Positions 50,840 to 62,530 of a DNA stretch of 64,000 bases are shown here, in pieces. The stretch is from Salvia splendens (taxonomy: Eukaryota; Streptophyta; Magnoliopsida; Lamiales; Lamiaceae): positions 17,184,902-17,248,901 of the forward strand of contig NC_056037.1 in NCBI RefSeq assembly GCF_004379255.2, in the 5' to 3' direction. Positions within the stretch are counted from its first letter, which is position 1. Each line of letters begins with the position of its first letter. Under the pieces are notes generated by a model that was not told the DNA's origin, did not search any database, and saw only the letters and a list, made by a program, of their open reading frames with translations. Position numbers and translations under genes: made by a program.

Positions 50840-52070
50840 GATCATCCACAGATCGTCTGCCTGATGCATCGTCCGTGCCCTATACATCATCTGCGGACGA
50901 TGGCGTCAGAACACGCATCGTCCACGGTATCGTCCGCCCCACTGCGGGTCACGCGGACGATACCGCGGACGATGCAACGCGTTTTCCTTTTTTTTTAATT
51001 TTTATCTAATTAAACCCCTATTTCTCTTCCATTTCTCACCCCAATAATTCTCTCTCATCTCTCACTTTCCCCACACACCAGTATTTCACTCCCAATCTTT
51101 CTCACTAAAAAAATGAGACACGGCGACGACTGGAGTACCTCGAAGGGCATTACTCGGGCCTTATTCGATTGCGTTCATGAGGCTGCGGCGGAATGCTTGG
51201 CCGAAATGGAACGCGAAGCGGCAGAGCAGGCCCAGGCGGTGCAGATCCCACGTCCGATTCAAAGTCGGACGTTTGTCCGCCGCGAGCACGACTTAGCTCA
51301 CCAACGTCTGTCCGCAGACTATTTTGACGAGCAACCACGGTGGGGCCTGACGGTTTTTCACCACCGTTTTAGAATGCGGCGAGATCTTTTTCTCGGCATT
51401 GTCCAAATGTTGGAGGCAGGTGATAAATACTTCCAGTATCGGGAAGATGGCATCGGCAGACCCCGGACTTACGCCGTTGCAGAAGTGCACGGTTGCGCTC
51501 CGGCAGTTGGCCTACGGCACCAAGACGGACATGTTCGACGAGTACCTTCACGTCGGGGAGACAACTGGCCGCGAGTGCCTGAAGAATTTTTGTAGGGGAG
51601 TTGTGGAGGCTTATAGCAACACCTATTTGCGAAAGCCGACTGCTGAGGATTGTCAGGCCCTGTTGAAGATGCGCGAGACGACGCACGACTTTCCTGGAAT
51701 GCTAGGGAGCATCGATTGTATGCACTGGGAGTGGAAGAAGTTCTATCTAGACAAGCCTCAATGCGCAATTAACAAGACCATGCTCAGCTCATGAACGACA
51801 TGATTAAAGAAGTTTGAGACCGTAACCGTTGTTGAGAATTTGTAGTTTTATTTATTTCGTGGTGTAATGTTTGAATTTTAATAAAATGAAGTTTTTTCCC
51901 ATCTTTGTAGTGTTTTAAATATTTAAATAAATAAAATGCTTAGAGCGGATTATAGGACATCCTATGGGGCATCTCACTGCAGGTGGAAGGGTAGGAAGAT
52001 GAAATGTTTATGTGGCGGAGCATAAGGCGCCCTATAGGGCGGAATATAGGGCACCCCATTATGAATGTCC
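50840..52070. mobile_element. Non-autonomous PIF/Harbinger element
   Basis: TTA target duplication (50837-50839 and 52071-52073), the hallmark of PIF/Harbinger. Ends GATCATCCACAGATCG and, read from the right, GGACATTCATAATGGG are imperfect inverted repeats. The 5' part has repeated CATCGTCCG/CGGACGATG words (50870-50975), a GC-rich subterminal zone. It encodes only the first half of a transposase. Confidence 0.8.
51113..51794 (+). pseudogene. Truncated, frameshifted Harbinger transposase
   Basis: Residues such as QPRWGLTVFHHRFRMRRDLF and, in a second frame, LTPLQKCTVALRQLAYGTK, CLKNFCRGVVEAY and GSIDCMHWEWKKFY match plant HARBI1-like transposases up to the first catalytic Asp (SIDCMHW). The frame changes near 51460-51475. 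The later catalytic residues and C-terminal half are missing. Confidence 0.85.
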
Positions 52071-52369
52071 TTAACACACTATTCTTAAACTTCGTGACAT
52101 AAAGAAATGTCTCTAATAACATAGAATTGGGGGAGTAAGGAGCAAAGAAAATAGAGGTTTAAGAGAAAGGTCGGGCCCCACAAAAGATACGGTCGTGTGG
52201 GTGGCAAATCCCAGCCATGGGGCGGTCAATGCGGAGGACAGTGTGAGGACTTTAATACTGACGTACCAATGGGCCCCCCCGCCTCACGCGCCAACCCTCA
52301 ACATCCATGACACGTGTTAATTCAATTAGGTTTAGGATCAATATTAGAAATAAAATGAAAAAGGTGTTA

Positions 52370-52764
52370 TCTTCGTCCTAATGAAGATGTCCATATTTTT
52401 TAGTAGACTAAGATTATGTGGAGTAAGTAGAGATAAAAATGTACTCCCTCCATCTCAATTATGATGTCTATCTTTCCTTTTTTGTTTGTCATATTCAAGA
52501 TGTCTACTTTTCATATTTGGAAATAAATTTCTCTCTCCTCGTTAAAATATGAAATCACATTTTTCACTATACTTCATTATACTCAACTACTTCGTTTAAA
52601 ATCACGTGTCATTCAAGATTGTGGACATCTTGAATTGACAGAGGGATAAGTTGAATATTTTAATGAGAAGAAAGAGATTTATTTTTTAAAATAGAAAGTA
52701 GACATCTTAAGTGTGATAAATTAAAAAAGAAAAGGTGGACACCTTGAGTGGAATGAAAGAGGAA
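52370..52764. mobile_element. Stowaway-like MITE interrupted by another
   Basis: Left CTTCGTCCTAATGAAGATGTCC and right GTGGACACCTTGAGTGGAATGA are inverted; the copy at 52444-52646 sits between them. Confidence 0.55.
52444..52646. mobile_element. Inner Stowaway-like MITE
   Basis: TA|CTCCCTCCATCTCAATTATG at the left; CTTGAATTGACAGAGGGA|TA at the right. Confidence 0.7.
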
Positions 52765-53299
52765 CTTTGTGATGGATCAGATTGTCACTCGGTGACTTAC
52801 TCAGTTCCTTGCAAAAGTATAATCACCTGAATAGGTATTGACTAACTCATGAAAGTGTTAGTAGTGTCAATTATAAAGTTTTTCTTGCAAATCCTAACTT
52901 CTATTATGATTAAGTCTATAGTTCGAAATCAATTCTATAAATTCTAATAAAATTTCTCCACATAAAAATTAGGATTCGACTTTGTGAAAAGACTAAAATA
53001 TTAAGGTTGAGTACGACGGCACATGGAAAATGAGCAAGCCACCCACCTCTGGTTCCTTGGAAAATTTAAAGGTAATTTTTTAAAAATCGTAAATATTCAT
53101 AAAATATGATCTAGAATTCCTTAGCATAAATTAATTACGTTTGACATGCAATATTTGTGAATAATACGAATTGAATAGCTCTTTATAATCACCTAAATAG
53201 AATTAACTAGTGTTACCTCGAGAATAACAGTTGGCTACTAGCTAATGTTATTTATTTAAAAAAAACATGTATTTCTATGACCCTATTATATACTAAGTA

Positions 53300-53552
53300 C
53301 TCCCTCCGTCTACGAATAGAAGTCTCATTTGTTTCTGGCACGGATTTTAAAGAATGTTAAGAAAAGTAGGTGGAAGAAAGTTAGTGGAATAGATGTCTCA
53401 CTTATATATATTGGTTCTAAATGATATGTGAGTGGAACGAGTTAGTGGAATGTGGGACCTCTTTACCATTTATGGTAATTATGAACCGGAACTCCTATTC
53501 GCGGATGGACAAAAATGGAAAAACATGACTCTTCTTCGCGGACAGAGGGAGA
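53300..53552. mobile_element. Stowaway-like MITE
   Basis: TA|CTCCCTCCGTCTACGAATAG at the left; CTTCGCGGACAGAGGGAGAG at the right. Confidence 0.7.
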
Positions 53553-54445
53553 GCATATACTACTATCTACTATATTATCTACCTTTTAATGTTGTCATTT
53601 AATTTGATGTGAAGGATGCTGCAACAGGAATGTATACTCTAAAGTATACGTTTAATATCTATCTAAATTCAATTTCATTCTAAAAAACATGATTTAAAAC
53701 CGAATTAGATAACTCGATTTTTGGCATCATCCTCCTAGAATTGATTTAATTGTCAAGGTGACGTGTCGATCCTGTTCAATTTACAGAGAAAAAAATATAT
53801 ACTAATTTACAGTATCCATTATAAATGAGTCTAGCAAAGTTGACTATGCATCCTTCTTTATTTTGAATTCTTATGGATACATTAATTTGATCTTTTTAAT
53901 GTAATAAATTAATAATGAACTTATTTGTTCGTGTTGGTGTAAGTTCAACCAGTAAATTTAAGGAGAAGGTGAAAATCTAGTGTCGCCAAACTTGATTATG
54001 TTTTTGTAATACATACAATTATTCAAATAAATGGTTTCATGCACACAGGGAGTACCACTCCTGTATGAATTACTTCACTAAAACTATAGTTGTCACTTGC
54101 TAATCGCACTTTTCTTTTTCGATAAGTTCGAACAATTTGCACTAATTCTATTTTAAGTAAAAATTAAAGTATTTAATTAAGATGTTAGGGTTAATTAATA
54201 AGTGCTTCTTTATTACACTTGAAATACTAATTTTATTACATATTAATTACTCTATCTTTAATTTACGATCCAAAAATAAATGTGCAAGTAGCATGGAACG
54301 GAAATAGTAATTAAATAAACACTAATACTACTATTATTTAACCTTTAAGTCACCCAAAATAATCTTTAGCCTCTAGAAGACCATGGTCCATGAGTATAAC
54401 TTAATTAAATTTACATTCTGTATCCCTATCAGTGGATAAATGATA

Positions 54446-54861
54446 GGGATATTGGTCTCTAAAATCATGAATTTTGGTCAAATTTTGGTATTTCCCACAA
54501 ACTTTATAATTGGTCTCTAAAATCACAATCTTTACTTTTTGTTTATTATTTCTCATAGCATGTCAATCACCATAACCAACCAACTTCCGTGCATGTTTTA
54601 TCCTACTTGGCATTACTAATAAACGTGATTTTCTACGTAGCATTTTATCCTATTTGTCACGAACTTAAAAAGTAATCTAAAATATCATTAACATTTTACG
54701 GTTGCCCACGTATATCAAGAATTTCTCCGAAAATATCTTATTTGGACTGCCATGGGAAATAACAAAAAAATATAAAGTTTGTGATTTTAGAGATCAATTT
54801 TAAAGTTTATGGGAAATACCAAAATTTGACCAAAGTTCATGGTTTTAGGGACCAATAATCT
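54446..54861. mobile_element. Mutator-type MITE with 9-bp target duplication
   Basis: TAAATGATA at 54437-54445 and 54862-54870 is a perfect 9-bp duplication. Terminal repeats of about 75 bp start GGGATATTGGTCTCTAAAA and (from the right) AGATTATTGGTCCCTAAAA. 416 bp, no coding capacity. Confidence 0.8.
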
Positions 54862-55327
54862 TAAATGATATCGAGTTCTAACTTCATCTTCTGTTATCTC
54901 CCCTTGCAAATCAGTTCGCGTGCAAATTAAGATAGTTTACATGTTAGCATTATGGTTACATAATGTTTATATTTATAGCAACACTTTTGATTGAATTTAG
55001 TCTAGTAATAATACATTAATGAAAACCTTAAACGTAATATGGATTGTTAAGAGGTTCCCCGACTTCATAGTATAAAGGCTACTCCGTATGTTACAATAAT
55101 TCAAAATAATACTAGTATCTCATGCGTCCACGATACTCCAGAAACACATTATTTCCTTCGTTTTATAGTAGTCATTTTTTATTTCGGGACGTTCCATTAT
55201 AATAGAGTTATTTCCCTATTTAAAGAAAAGTAACACTTTTTACCTCACTTACTTTATTGCTTCTTATTCTTTATTCTCTCTACTTTTCTATTTTCCCTAC
55301 TTTATTATCTCTTTAATATATTTAATA

Positions 55328-55600
55328 CTCCCCCGTCCTGGTCTAAGCGAGACGTTTCTATTTTGGCACAAGAATTTAGATACTAATGTTTGGTGAATTA
55401 AATTATTAATGGTAAAGTAAGAGAGAGTAAAGTAAGAAAGAGAAAGAGAGATAAGAGGATAAAGTAGGAAAGAGAAATAGAGAATAAGGTAAGAGAAATG
55501 ATAAAGTAGGAGAGATAAGAGGATAAAGTAAGAGAGAAGAGTGAGTTGATTGTTGCCAAAAAAAAAAAGGAAATGTCCACTTAGGTTGGGATGAATGGAG
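55328..55600. mobile_element. Stowaway-like MITE
   Basis: TA|CTCCCCCGTCCTGGTCTAAG at the left; CTTAGGTTGGGATGAATGGAG|TA at the right. Confidence 0.7.
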
Positions 55601-55837
55601 TATCTCTTTTTAAATCTCCATGCCAAAAGAAGTGACTCGACTTGTATGGAACTAAGGAGTAAAATTTAGGTGAGGATAAATTTGTAAAGAATATTGCGTG
55701 GAAGTGCGTGAGGTGAATGAGCGTGGGGGAGTGGAAAGTGGAGATGCCGCAGAGAGAGGAAAGGGATACAGTGGCCCGCAATTCGTGCGCTTCTTCTTTA
55801 ATTATGAGAAACGAGGAACCGACTCACTGCGCCATCT

Positions 55838-55851
55838 CACGTGCTCACGTG
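55838..55851. promoter_or_regulatory. Twin G-box (CACGTG x2)
   Basis: Two CACGTG palindromes start at 55838 and 55846. G-boxes bind bZIP/bHLH factors; no nearby gene is recognised, so function is uncertain. Confidence 0.3.
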
Positions 55852-56671
55852 ACCTCTTAATCTCATATTCTTTTCCTACTAATATATTAATCCTGCTAGT
55901 ACTATATTTATATTTTATACCACCAGACAATGCCCCCAGGATTTCAATTAATTAAATTAAGATAAAGATTACACATTTTAAACTCTACTTCACTACTAGG
56001 AGTACTTATTAGTAGAACATCAATAATTGAGTTTGGTATTGAAACTTACAAAACTTACTAGTACAGTACAACTTATTATGTTGAACTATTTCAATTGTTG
56101 TAGCTATTTTTAGTTGTGTTGGGTGAAATTTTTCCATTTTTGATAAGACAAAATTACATTGTTCCATCTTATTTAGCAAAAATTGGGTGATATATCATCC
56201 TCCGGAATCCAACGTGAGCCACAAATTTATTTGAGTGAAAAAGTATTAAGATATCTTACTATAATTTCTTAAAACAGAAAATTTTTATTTATAAAAGACA
56301 GAGTTAAAAAAAATTAATTTTTATTTTAAAAAGCTGAGTAATATTCATCTCTTACTCTATTGCACAATAGAAATATCTTGAATGAAGTGCTCGATGAGAC
56401 AATAATAGTTTGATGACAAGTCCAATCTTACAAATCTCTCTACACAACTAATACAGTTTCCTTAAGAGGGTATAGTTTCTTGACAGCGGTGGTGATAACT
56501 TACTTCATTCACTTGCAAATAAAACCAAATTGTGAGAAAAATACTTTAGGATGTTATTGGACAGGATAAAAAAGGTTAATAATATAAAAATTGCATTTAT
56601 ATAAGTAGTATTCAATAAAATTGACTCATTAATAAATATAAAACACTTTTATTCCTACATATTTCTTTCAC

Positions 56672-56832
56672 TTTACACTCCTCAAATTTTAAGAAATTTA
56701 ATAGAAAGTGGGTTGAAGTTAGTGGCATGTAGTCCTATGGGATTCACTATAAAAAATTGTAAAAGTGAAAGGTGACAAATTTTTGGGACAGACAAAAATA
56801 AAAATAAGTGATAAATTTTCAGCGACGGAGAA
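56672..56832. mobile_element. Stowaway-like MITE remnant
   Basis: The right end GATAAATTTTCAGCGACGGAGAAAG and a shared interior are recognisable; the left end is truncated. Confidence 0.4.
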
Positions 56833-57399
56833 AGTACAAAATAAAATTGCATAAAATCACGTGCCATCCAAGAAAGGATTATCATCCTTAAGACTACTAC
56901 GAATAAAATATAAATATAGTTGAATGCTAAACTTACTTACTAAATGGGGAGTATAATAAAAGTCATATAATATGAATACCCAAATGTCTACTGTAAATAG
57001 AGCATTAAGTAGTCACTATGTTCCTAATAATTTGTCCTCATTTAAGCTAGCACATATTCTGAGAAATGTATTCCCCTATTTGTTATTTAGGGCCTGTTCA
57101 AGTTGGCCGACATGAAATATGCTCAATTATATCTGATCCGGTTTTGATACTGTGCAATCACGTTTTTAAGCCTTGACTTCAATGTGTTCAAGATGCTTGG
57201 GTGCTTCCGGAAATAGGGGTTCTAAATTTGGGCAATCAATTTTTTTTTAGTTCCCAATATATGCATTACCTACTCTGCCCTTTCCATTTGACTTTGCCCG
57301 CCACCCAAGTTACTTTGGCGGTAAGCTCTACACTTGCAAGCCTTATTTGGTGAAAGTAAGGAGACGAGCTTCGTCAGACCCAGGAAGCCAAACAGCAAG

Positions 57400-58846
57400 A
57401 TGCAGGCTGGTCACCCGCACGGGCAAGGTATGTACGATGCTCTCCAATGTTTTGCCCCACAACGCGTGGTGTTCATACATAATTTTCCGATTCAATTGGT
57501 TGACGGTGTGGGTAAATTGATGCAGAGGTGTTATATTTGTTGGAGTTCTGTACTAACATTGCCGATTTGTAACTGTGGTTACGTTATTGTGTGAATTGAT
57601 AATTACATATGTGCTTCTACTTAAGGTTTGTCTCCCTTATCTGGTACACCGAATGTATGTATCCCCAACTCCGGAAAACGTCCATGGGGTGGTAGCCTTA
57701 GCAGCAGGGCCGATTGCGACGGTATGTAAACCCATCTGCTTCAGTTAACGACATATAGTTTTGACGGTGCGTTTATGTGATTGTCTGACTGGGATGGTGT
57801 GTTTTGGTCTATTCAAGTTGTGAGTGGGACGCCGCGGAACAAGTTTCGCAAGGGGGAAAGATCGAGATGAATGTGGACTCGAAAGGAGGAAGACATACTA
57901 GCAGCGACAATGCTTGAGCTCACTACAACAGGTTGGAAATCGGACAACGGTTTCAGAGCAGGGTACCTAAGTAAAATAGAAGATAGTCTCCGTGCTGAGT
58001 TTCCCAACACAGACTTGAAAGGCAATCCGCACATCAACTCCAAAATCGGGTCATGGAAGAAGAGCTACGGCCTTCTCCGTTCTATACTTAGCAGAACTGG
58101 GGTAGGGTGGAACCATCACGGTGATCACAAGTTTGATTGTAGTGATGAGCAATGGGAACAAATTGTGCAGGTATTGTGATATCTATTATCGTGGTTGGTC
58201 CTTATATTGTTAACAAATACTTAGCAATTGGTGGTCATTGCAGGCAGACAAAGACACAAAATATATGCGGAACAAATCGTGGCCATTGTGGGAGACGTGG
58301 AAGACTATATTTGGCAAGGATCGTGCTTCCGGGCTGGCTGCTGAAGAGGTAGGAGCTGCTGCGAAAAGTGTCCGTGCACAGGTTTCTGGAGGCAGCTAGG
58401 TTTACGAGAACGACTACCACCCCTCCTTTGAAGATTTTATCACTGAACCGTATACACCGGTGTCCACCAACAATGAGGTGCGCGACGACAGTTCCGACAA
58501 TAGTGGGAAACAAACTTCGACGACCAAAACTATTCCTCGAAAGAGCAAAAAACCATCCCCCGACTCTGATCTGATGGAGTTCCTTGGCAACCTCCACGAG
58601 AGAACAGATGCACGTCTTGAGATGATTTCTAAACATATTGGATATGAGTTCGACATGGGACAAGCACGACAGGAAGTCTTTGATAAGCTCTGCACCGTTG
58701 ACGGCCTTACACTGGCCCAACGCTACCGATTGTGCAATATTCTTGGTGACAAACCGCAACGTCTTGAAGTTTTCATTGGCATGCCGGTCAATGCTCGTCT
58801 AGGATATCTCCTATGCCTCATCGAGGACGAACATAAGGAAGTGTGA
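57400..58846 (+). pseudogene. Harbinger ORF1, Myb/SANT-like DNA-binding protein, two in-frame stops
   Basis: Four exons join in phase: 57400-57427, 57626-57721, 57818-58170, 58244-58846, giving 360 codons. The SANT-like trihelix domain starts at WTRKEEDILAATMLELTTTG and continues with NPHINSKIGSWKKSYGLL and WPLWETWKTIFGKDRA. A helical C-terminal region (HERTDARLEMISKHIGYEF, GMPVNARLGYLLCLIEDE) is typical of ORF1 proteins that bind transposon ends and aid transposase import. In-frame stops are TGA 57868-57870 and TAG 58397-58399. A shorter product could start at 57871, just after the first stop, and end at the second. Confidence 0.8.
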
Positions 58847-59360
58847 TTACAGCAAATCCTCCGTATGACTTAGTCACGTCGGGACGTGTGTTTTTGGTAA
58901 TATGGAACCTTACTTTGACGTAGTGCAATCATCTACTCTTTTGGCTACTAAATCCCCTTTTGTATACTTATATGTGGGCACTGAAATACTTGCATTATGT
59001 TTATGAAAGTTATTTAAAGTTTGTGAAATGGAGTCTTATTTATTTTAGCTTGTATCATTCCAATGTATACAGACTAATACACTACTAAATAAAGATACAA
59101 ACACAATAGGGGCATTGCAATGGTTATATTTCATATGGAACATCACAAAAACACTACAACCACTACACTGACATCACGTACAACCATATTTTTCCAAGCA
59201 AACCTACCAAGTTGGTCTTACTTACTACATACACATTGCCCATTCGAATAAATAAACCAAAATATTAGCCCTAATATATGCCGTTCCAGCCGGTGACGGT
59301 CGTTGAAGTACTTCGTTCGACCATTAGGTTGTGCTCGGTCATGGACGGCCACAGCTATGG
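58847..59360. other. Noncoding stretch between ORF1 and the second Myb/SANT gene
   Basis: AT-rich and without recognisable coding; probably 3' flanks of the two converging genes. Confidence 0.5.
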
Positions 59361-60221
59361 TTAAACAACATGGGGGAGTTTGAGCCGCAAGAACTTGCGG
59401 GGGGGGGGGGGGGGGGACTTCATACCTGAAGGCCCGGACCCATCATGAATCGGTTTGGGTGGTGGATACATAATCCTACCATTCTCTACCCGAGTTCGTA
59501 GATTCCAGTCCGATGTTAAGTCAACGAAACATATCCCGGGTTCACTACTTGACTCACGATCATTGGGCAGTGGGTCAGCGTCGAACAACTTCCGACGCAC
59601 CTGCGGTCCAGGAACACCAACGGAGAGTTGACCTCTTCATCTCCGCCGACATTCGCGGCGACAGCGACTTCGTCTGCTCCTATCTCTTCGGTGCAGTCGG
59701 ATATGACGACCACTTCCTTCTGTCTCTCGATCTTGACATCATCGATCCCGAACACACACGCGAGGCATGCCCAAATGGGTTCTTCTTCATAGAAGTAAGC
59801 ACCCGCAAACTCGTTCATCTGCATGTTATGACCAAAAGGTTAAGCTAAGTGTTCATTGTCGACCTATTACCATGCAGAACCGATTGCGTACCTTAAGCAT
59901 ATTATCCCACGACTCTTGGGGTGCCACGACAGTTTTCATTTGGGGGTTCCAGTACGCACCTCGGAGATGGAGGACTGCTTTGAACGTTTAATACCGCTTC
60001 CGCAACATTTGTATCCGATCATTTAGCTCAAGCTCAGAGAACACAACACTTACTTTGTTCTTGATCCAATCTGATGCCGTAAGCAGGAACCACGAAGGGT
60101 AGACGGTGTTGGACACATCACGTTCCTCCTTCAGCATGATGAGGCAGTCCACCAACGCATCGTCGCACGCCGGTGACCATTTCCCCTTATAGAATAAATC
60201 CGCTTGTGGAGGTATAGCCAT
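59361..60221 (-). pseudogene. Second Myb/SANT-like protein, broken
   Basis: Starts at ATG 60221 (MAIPPQADLFYKGKWSPACD). Domain residues include DCLIMLKEERDV, SDWIKNKVSVVF, DRIQMLRKRY and, after an in-frame TAA at 59988-59990, FKAVLHLRGAYWNP and SWDNMLK, ending at a GT donor (59891). A second exon from 59818 gives FAGAYFYEEEPIWACL. Near 59600 the frame shifts to RRKLFDADPLPNDRES and ends PPPPPRKFLRLKLPHVV. An 18-G run (59399-59416) lies in the proline-coding stretch. It differs from ORF1 above and is not a recent duplicate. Confidence 0.7.
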
Positions 60222-61085
60222 AGTTGTTTTTACAATACTGATTATGTATGCTGAAGTTACACACTACGGTGAAACAAATAATATGTTTATAAGTAGGAGG
60301 CGATTTATTGAATATGATTGACCTTTATCTACCACTTCTATAAATGCAACTCACCACCATTCTTCTGTAAGTTCTCTCGAGCCCCACACTTTTGGAACAA
60401 AAACCAACAATATGCAATGTAGAGTAAAGTAGTTGAGTCAACTGAACAATACAAATTTGGCTGATGCATATGTATGTGTCCGAGTCAATTTAATGCACAT
60501 TAAGTTTCCCCAAACAGTGTATCTATAGTTAGTAACATTGCTAGTGCATATGTTAACCCCTTGTCATATGTGCCCCGACAGAAATAGGGCGTATCTATTT
60601 TCGCGCTTCATAACCAATCCGAGAATTCATATGCAATAAAATATGAAAACTAATATACATCTTCAATAATTTAATTAACACTCAACACCAAAATTCTATA
60701 TGCATTTAGCATCAATATACGGACAATACACCATTTTTGAATACTGCTCATTATATTTACGAACTCCTGCGTAGGCGACCCCCTTATTTCAACCACCCCA
60801 AGTTACATGCTTTCAATCTAATCAACCTGAGTCTTGTGTGTGAAGCGTAAGTCAGGATCTCTCAGTAATGGCAATAAAATTCATTCAATTTTTGCAGCGC
60901 ATTTTCATCTACTACATGCAAATCAATAGCATTAAGCTTCGGGTGCCGTGCTCAACCACATGCAGAGACCATAAATTTTTGCCACCTTCCATCCACCCAC
61001 TCATTAATGCATCTCCTTATCTTCTCCATTTGAGTAAACACATTCAACACCATAACACCAACCGTTGTAACACACATAATCTCAA
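60222..61085. other. Noncoding spacer between divergent genes
   Basis: AT-rich sequence between the minus-strand Myb/SANT gene and the plus-strand B3 gene, a likely shared upstream region. No motif was convincingly identified. Confidence 0.45.
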
Positions 61086-62047
61086 ATGGCAGATGCAGGG
61101 TCTTCGTCCAACCCGAACTTCGTCCAGGAATACCAACGCCTCCCTGCGTTCATGAAGGTGTTCCACCGGGAACGATGCAAGGATGACATGGTATGTGCCT
61201 TTGTATGGTTTTTTTTTTTTGCACAACCTGATTCTGGCCGAATTGTCGCACAATTTCACGTCACCCTCTTAAACGCAGCGACTCCCCGACGATTTCGTAG
61301 GGATACATGGTCAAAACATGCCGTTCGATTGCAGGCTCGTGTGGCCGAATGGCGGACGCCATTTGGTACGAATTCTGAAGCTTGAGGACGGATTCTTCTT
61401 TTCGACCGGATGGAGACAGTTTGTTGGTGCAACCGGCGTCGTACACGGTGATCACCTCATCTTCACCTTGGTGGATGTAGGAATTTTTACTGTCAAGCGG
61501 TTTAACAGAGGGACGCTTTGCCCCCCGCCGGGCGACGTTGACGGTAAGCAATCCTGAAATCAGCGACTTTGGTGTATGCGGGACTAGTACACAAAATTAA
61601 TTTTATTTTTGTAGGTGTCGTAGAGGACGCGATGGAAGGTAGCTACGCCCCGGACATCGATACGTCCGACGATTATGTTCCATCCGAAATTGAATCTGAA
61701 TCAACGATGGATGACGACTACGTTGATGATAGCAGGGCACTCACCATCGACGGGCTGCCAACATTCGTGTTTACGCTTACCGCGACAAATATCAATCGCA
61801 GCCTTGAGATCCCATATGGATTTTGGCAACGCCATATTCCAATGGGGGCTATACAAGCGGGCGTGTATCTTGAGACTGAAAGGGGACGTGGCTATGTGAA
61901 CTGAGACAGAACTCCACAAGCATAAGGGTGAAGCGTGGGTGGCATCGATTCAAGAATGACAACAACCTGACGGAAGGAGTGCGCTGCCATTTCAAACTCG
62001 TTGATGCGCTTGCTGTCCAATTTCAGGTGTTGTTTGACCGGGTTTAA
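61086..62047 (+). pseudogene. Two-B3-domain REM-like protein, one frameshift
   Basis: Three exons in phase: 61086-61190, 61279-61543, 61615 onward. The first B3 domain spans about residues 20-120 ([47 protein letters not shown]). An acidic linker ([20 protein letters not shown]) and a second B3 ([20 protein letters not shown]) follow. A stop at 61902-61904 cuts the second domain, but its remainder continues in another frame (GWHRFKNDNNLTEGVRCHF) to a stop at 62047, implying a single small indel near 61900. B3 domains bind DNA in the major groove; REM members are plant reproductive-meristem factors. Without the indel the gene would be near normal, so loss is recent or a sequencing error. Confidence 0.75.
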
Positions 62048-62530
62048 ATTCATCGGAAGTCCTTATGTTAGCTATTTGCCGTAGTAGTAAGTGTCGTATT
62101 ATTGTAATGTTTGTGACAAAGCGTGTTGTCTATGCCCTACTGATCATGGCAAATTTTCATCTATCTAGCTATCATGCTTTATCAATTGGTTGAATGCATC
62201 GTATTACTAGAGTTTGTTTATTATGTGATGTCTCAACTGCACTTCTTCTATATTACAAGTCATGCAACAGCATCACTAACATTATTTAGTAAAAAACCAA
62301 TACATTTGTCGTGGTTTGTGGAATCAATATCATAATGCATCCAAGTCAGACAGTAGCGTCAATATCATGATGCTTCCAATAGGAAATAACGTTGTCGTGC
62401 TTATGCAATACAAAAGAAAGCTAACATGCTCTAACATAGTTATAGACCCGCATACCCGCCGATACATTGCGGCACACCGATTTTATTTTGGGTAATGAAG
62501 CATACGCATAAGCTTTCAAAGTTTCTAGTG
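62048..62530. other. Noncoding stretch between B3 and GRF genes
   Basis: No coding signal; 3' flanks of two convergent genes. Confidence 0.5.

Larger units (their letters stand above)
50675..52135. mobile_element. Stowaway-like MITE split by a Harbinger element
   Basis: Left arm TA|CTTCCTTTCCTTCGTTCCATG (50675-50839) and right arm ATAGAATTGGGGGAG|TA (52074-52135) become one roughly 230-bp inverted-repeat MITE once the inner element is removed. Confidence 0.6.
52136..54445. other. Intergenic, no gene seen
   Basis: Holds MITEs (listed separately). A GC-richer patch at 52170-52310 with GGGCCCC and ACACGTGT words could be an old promoter or exon remnant; nothing coding is recognisable. Confidence 0.45.
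54862..57089. other. Intergenic, no gene seen
   Basis: AT-rich with MITE remnants. Frames at 55581-55955 overlap on both strands without recognisable homology. Confidence 0.45.

Noticed and set aside
55581..55955. Overlapping frames on both strands near the twin G-boxes as a small gene
   Set aside because: No homology, no splice support and no consistent codon pattern.
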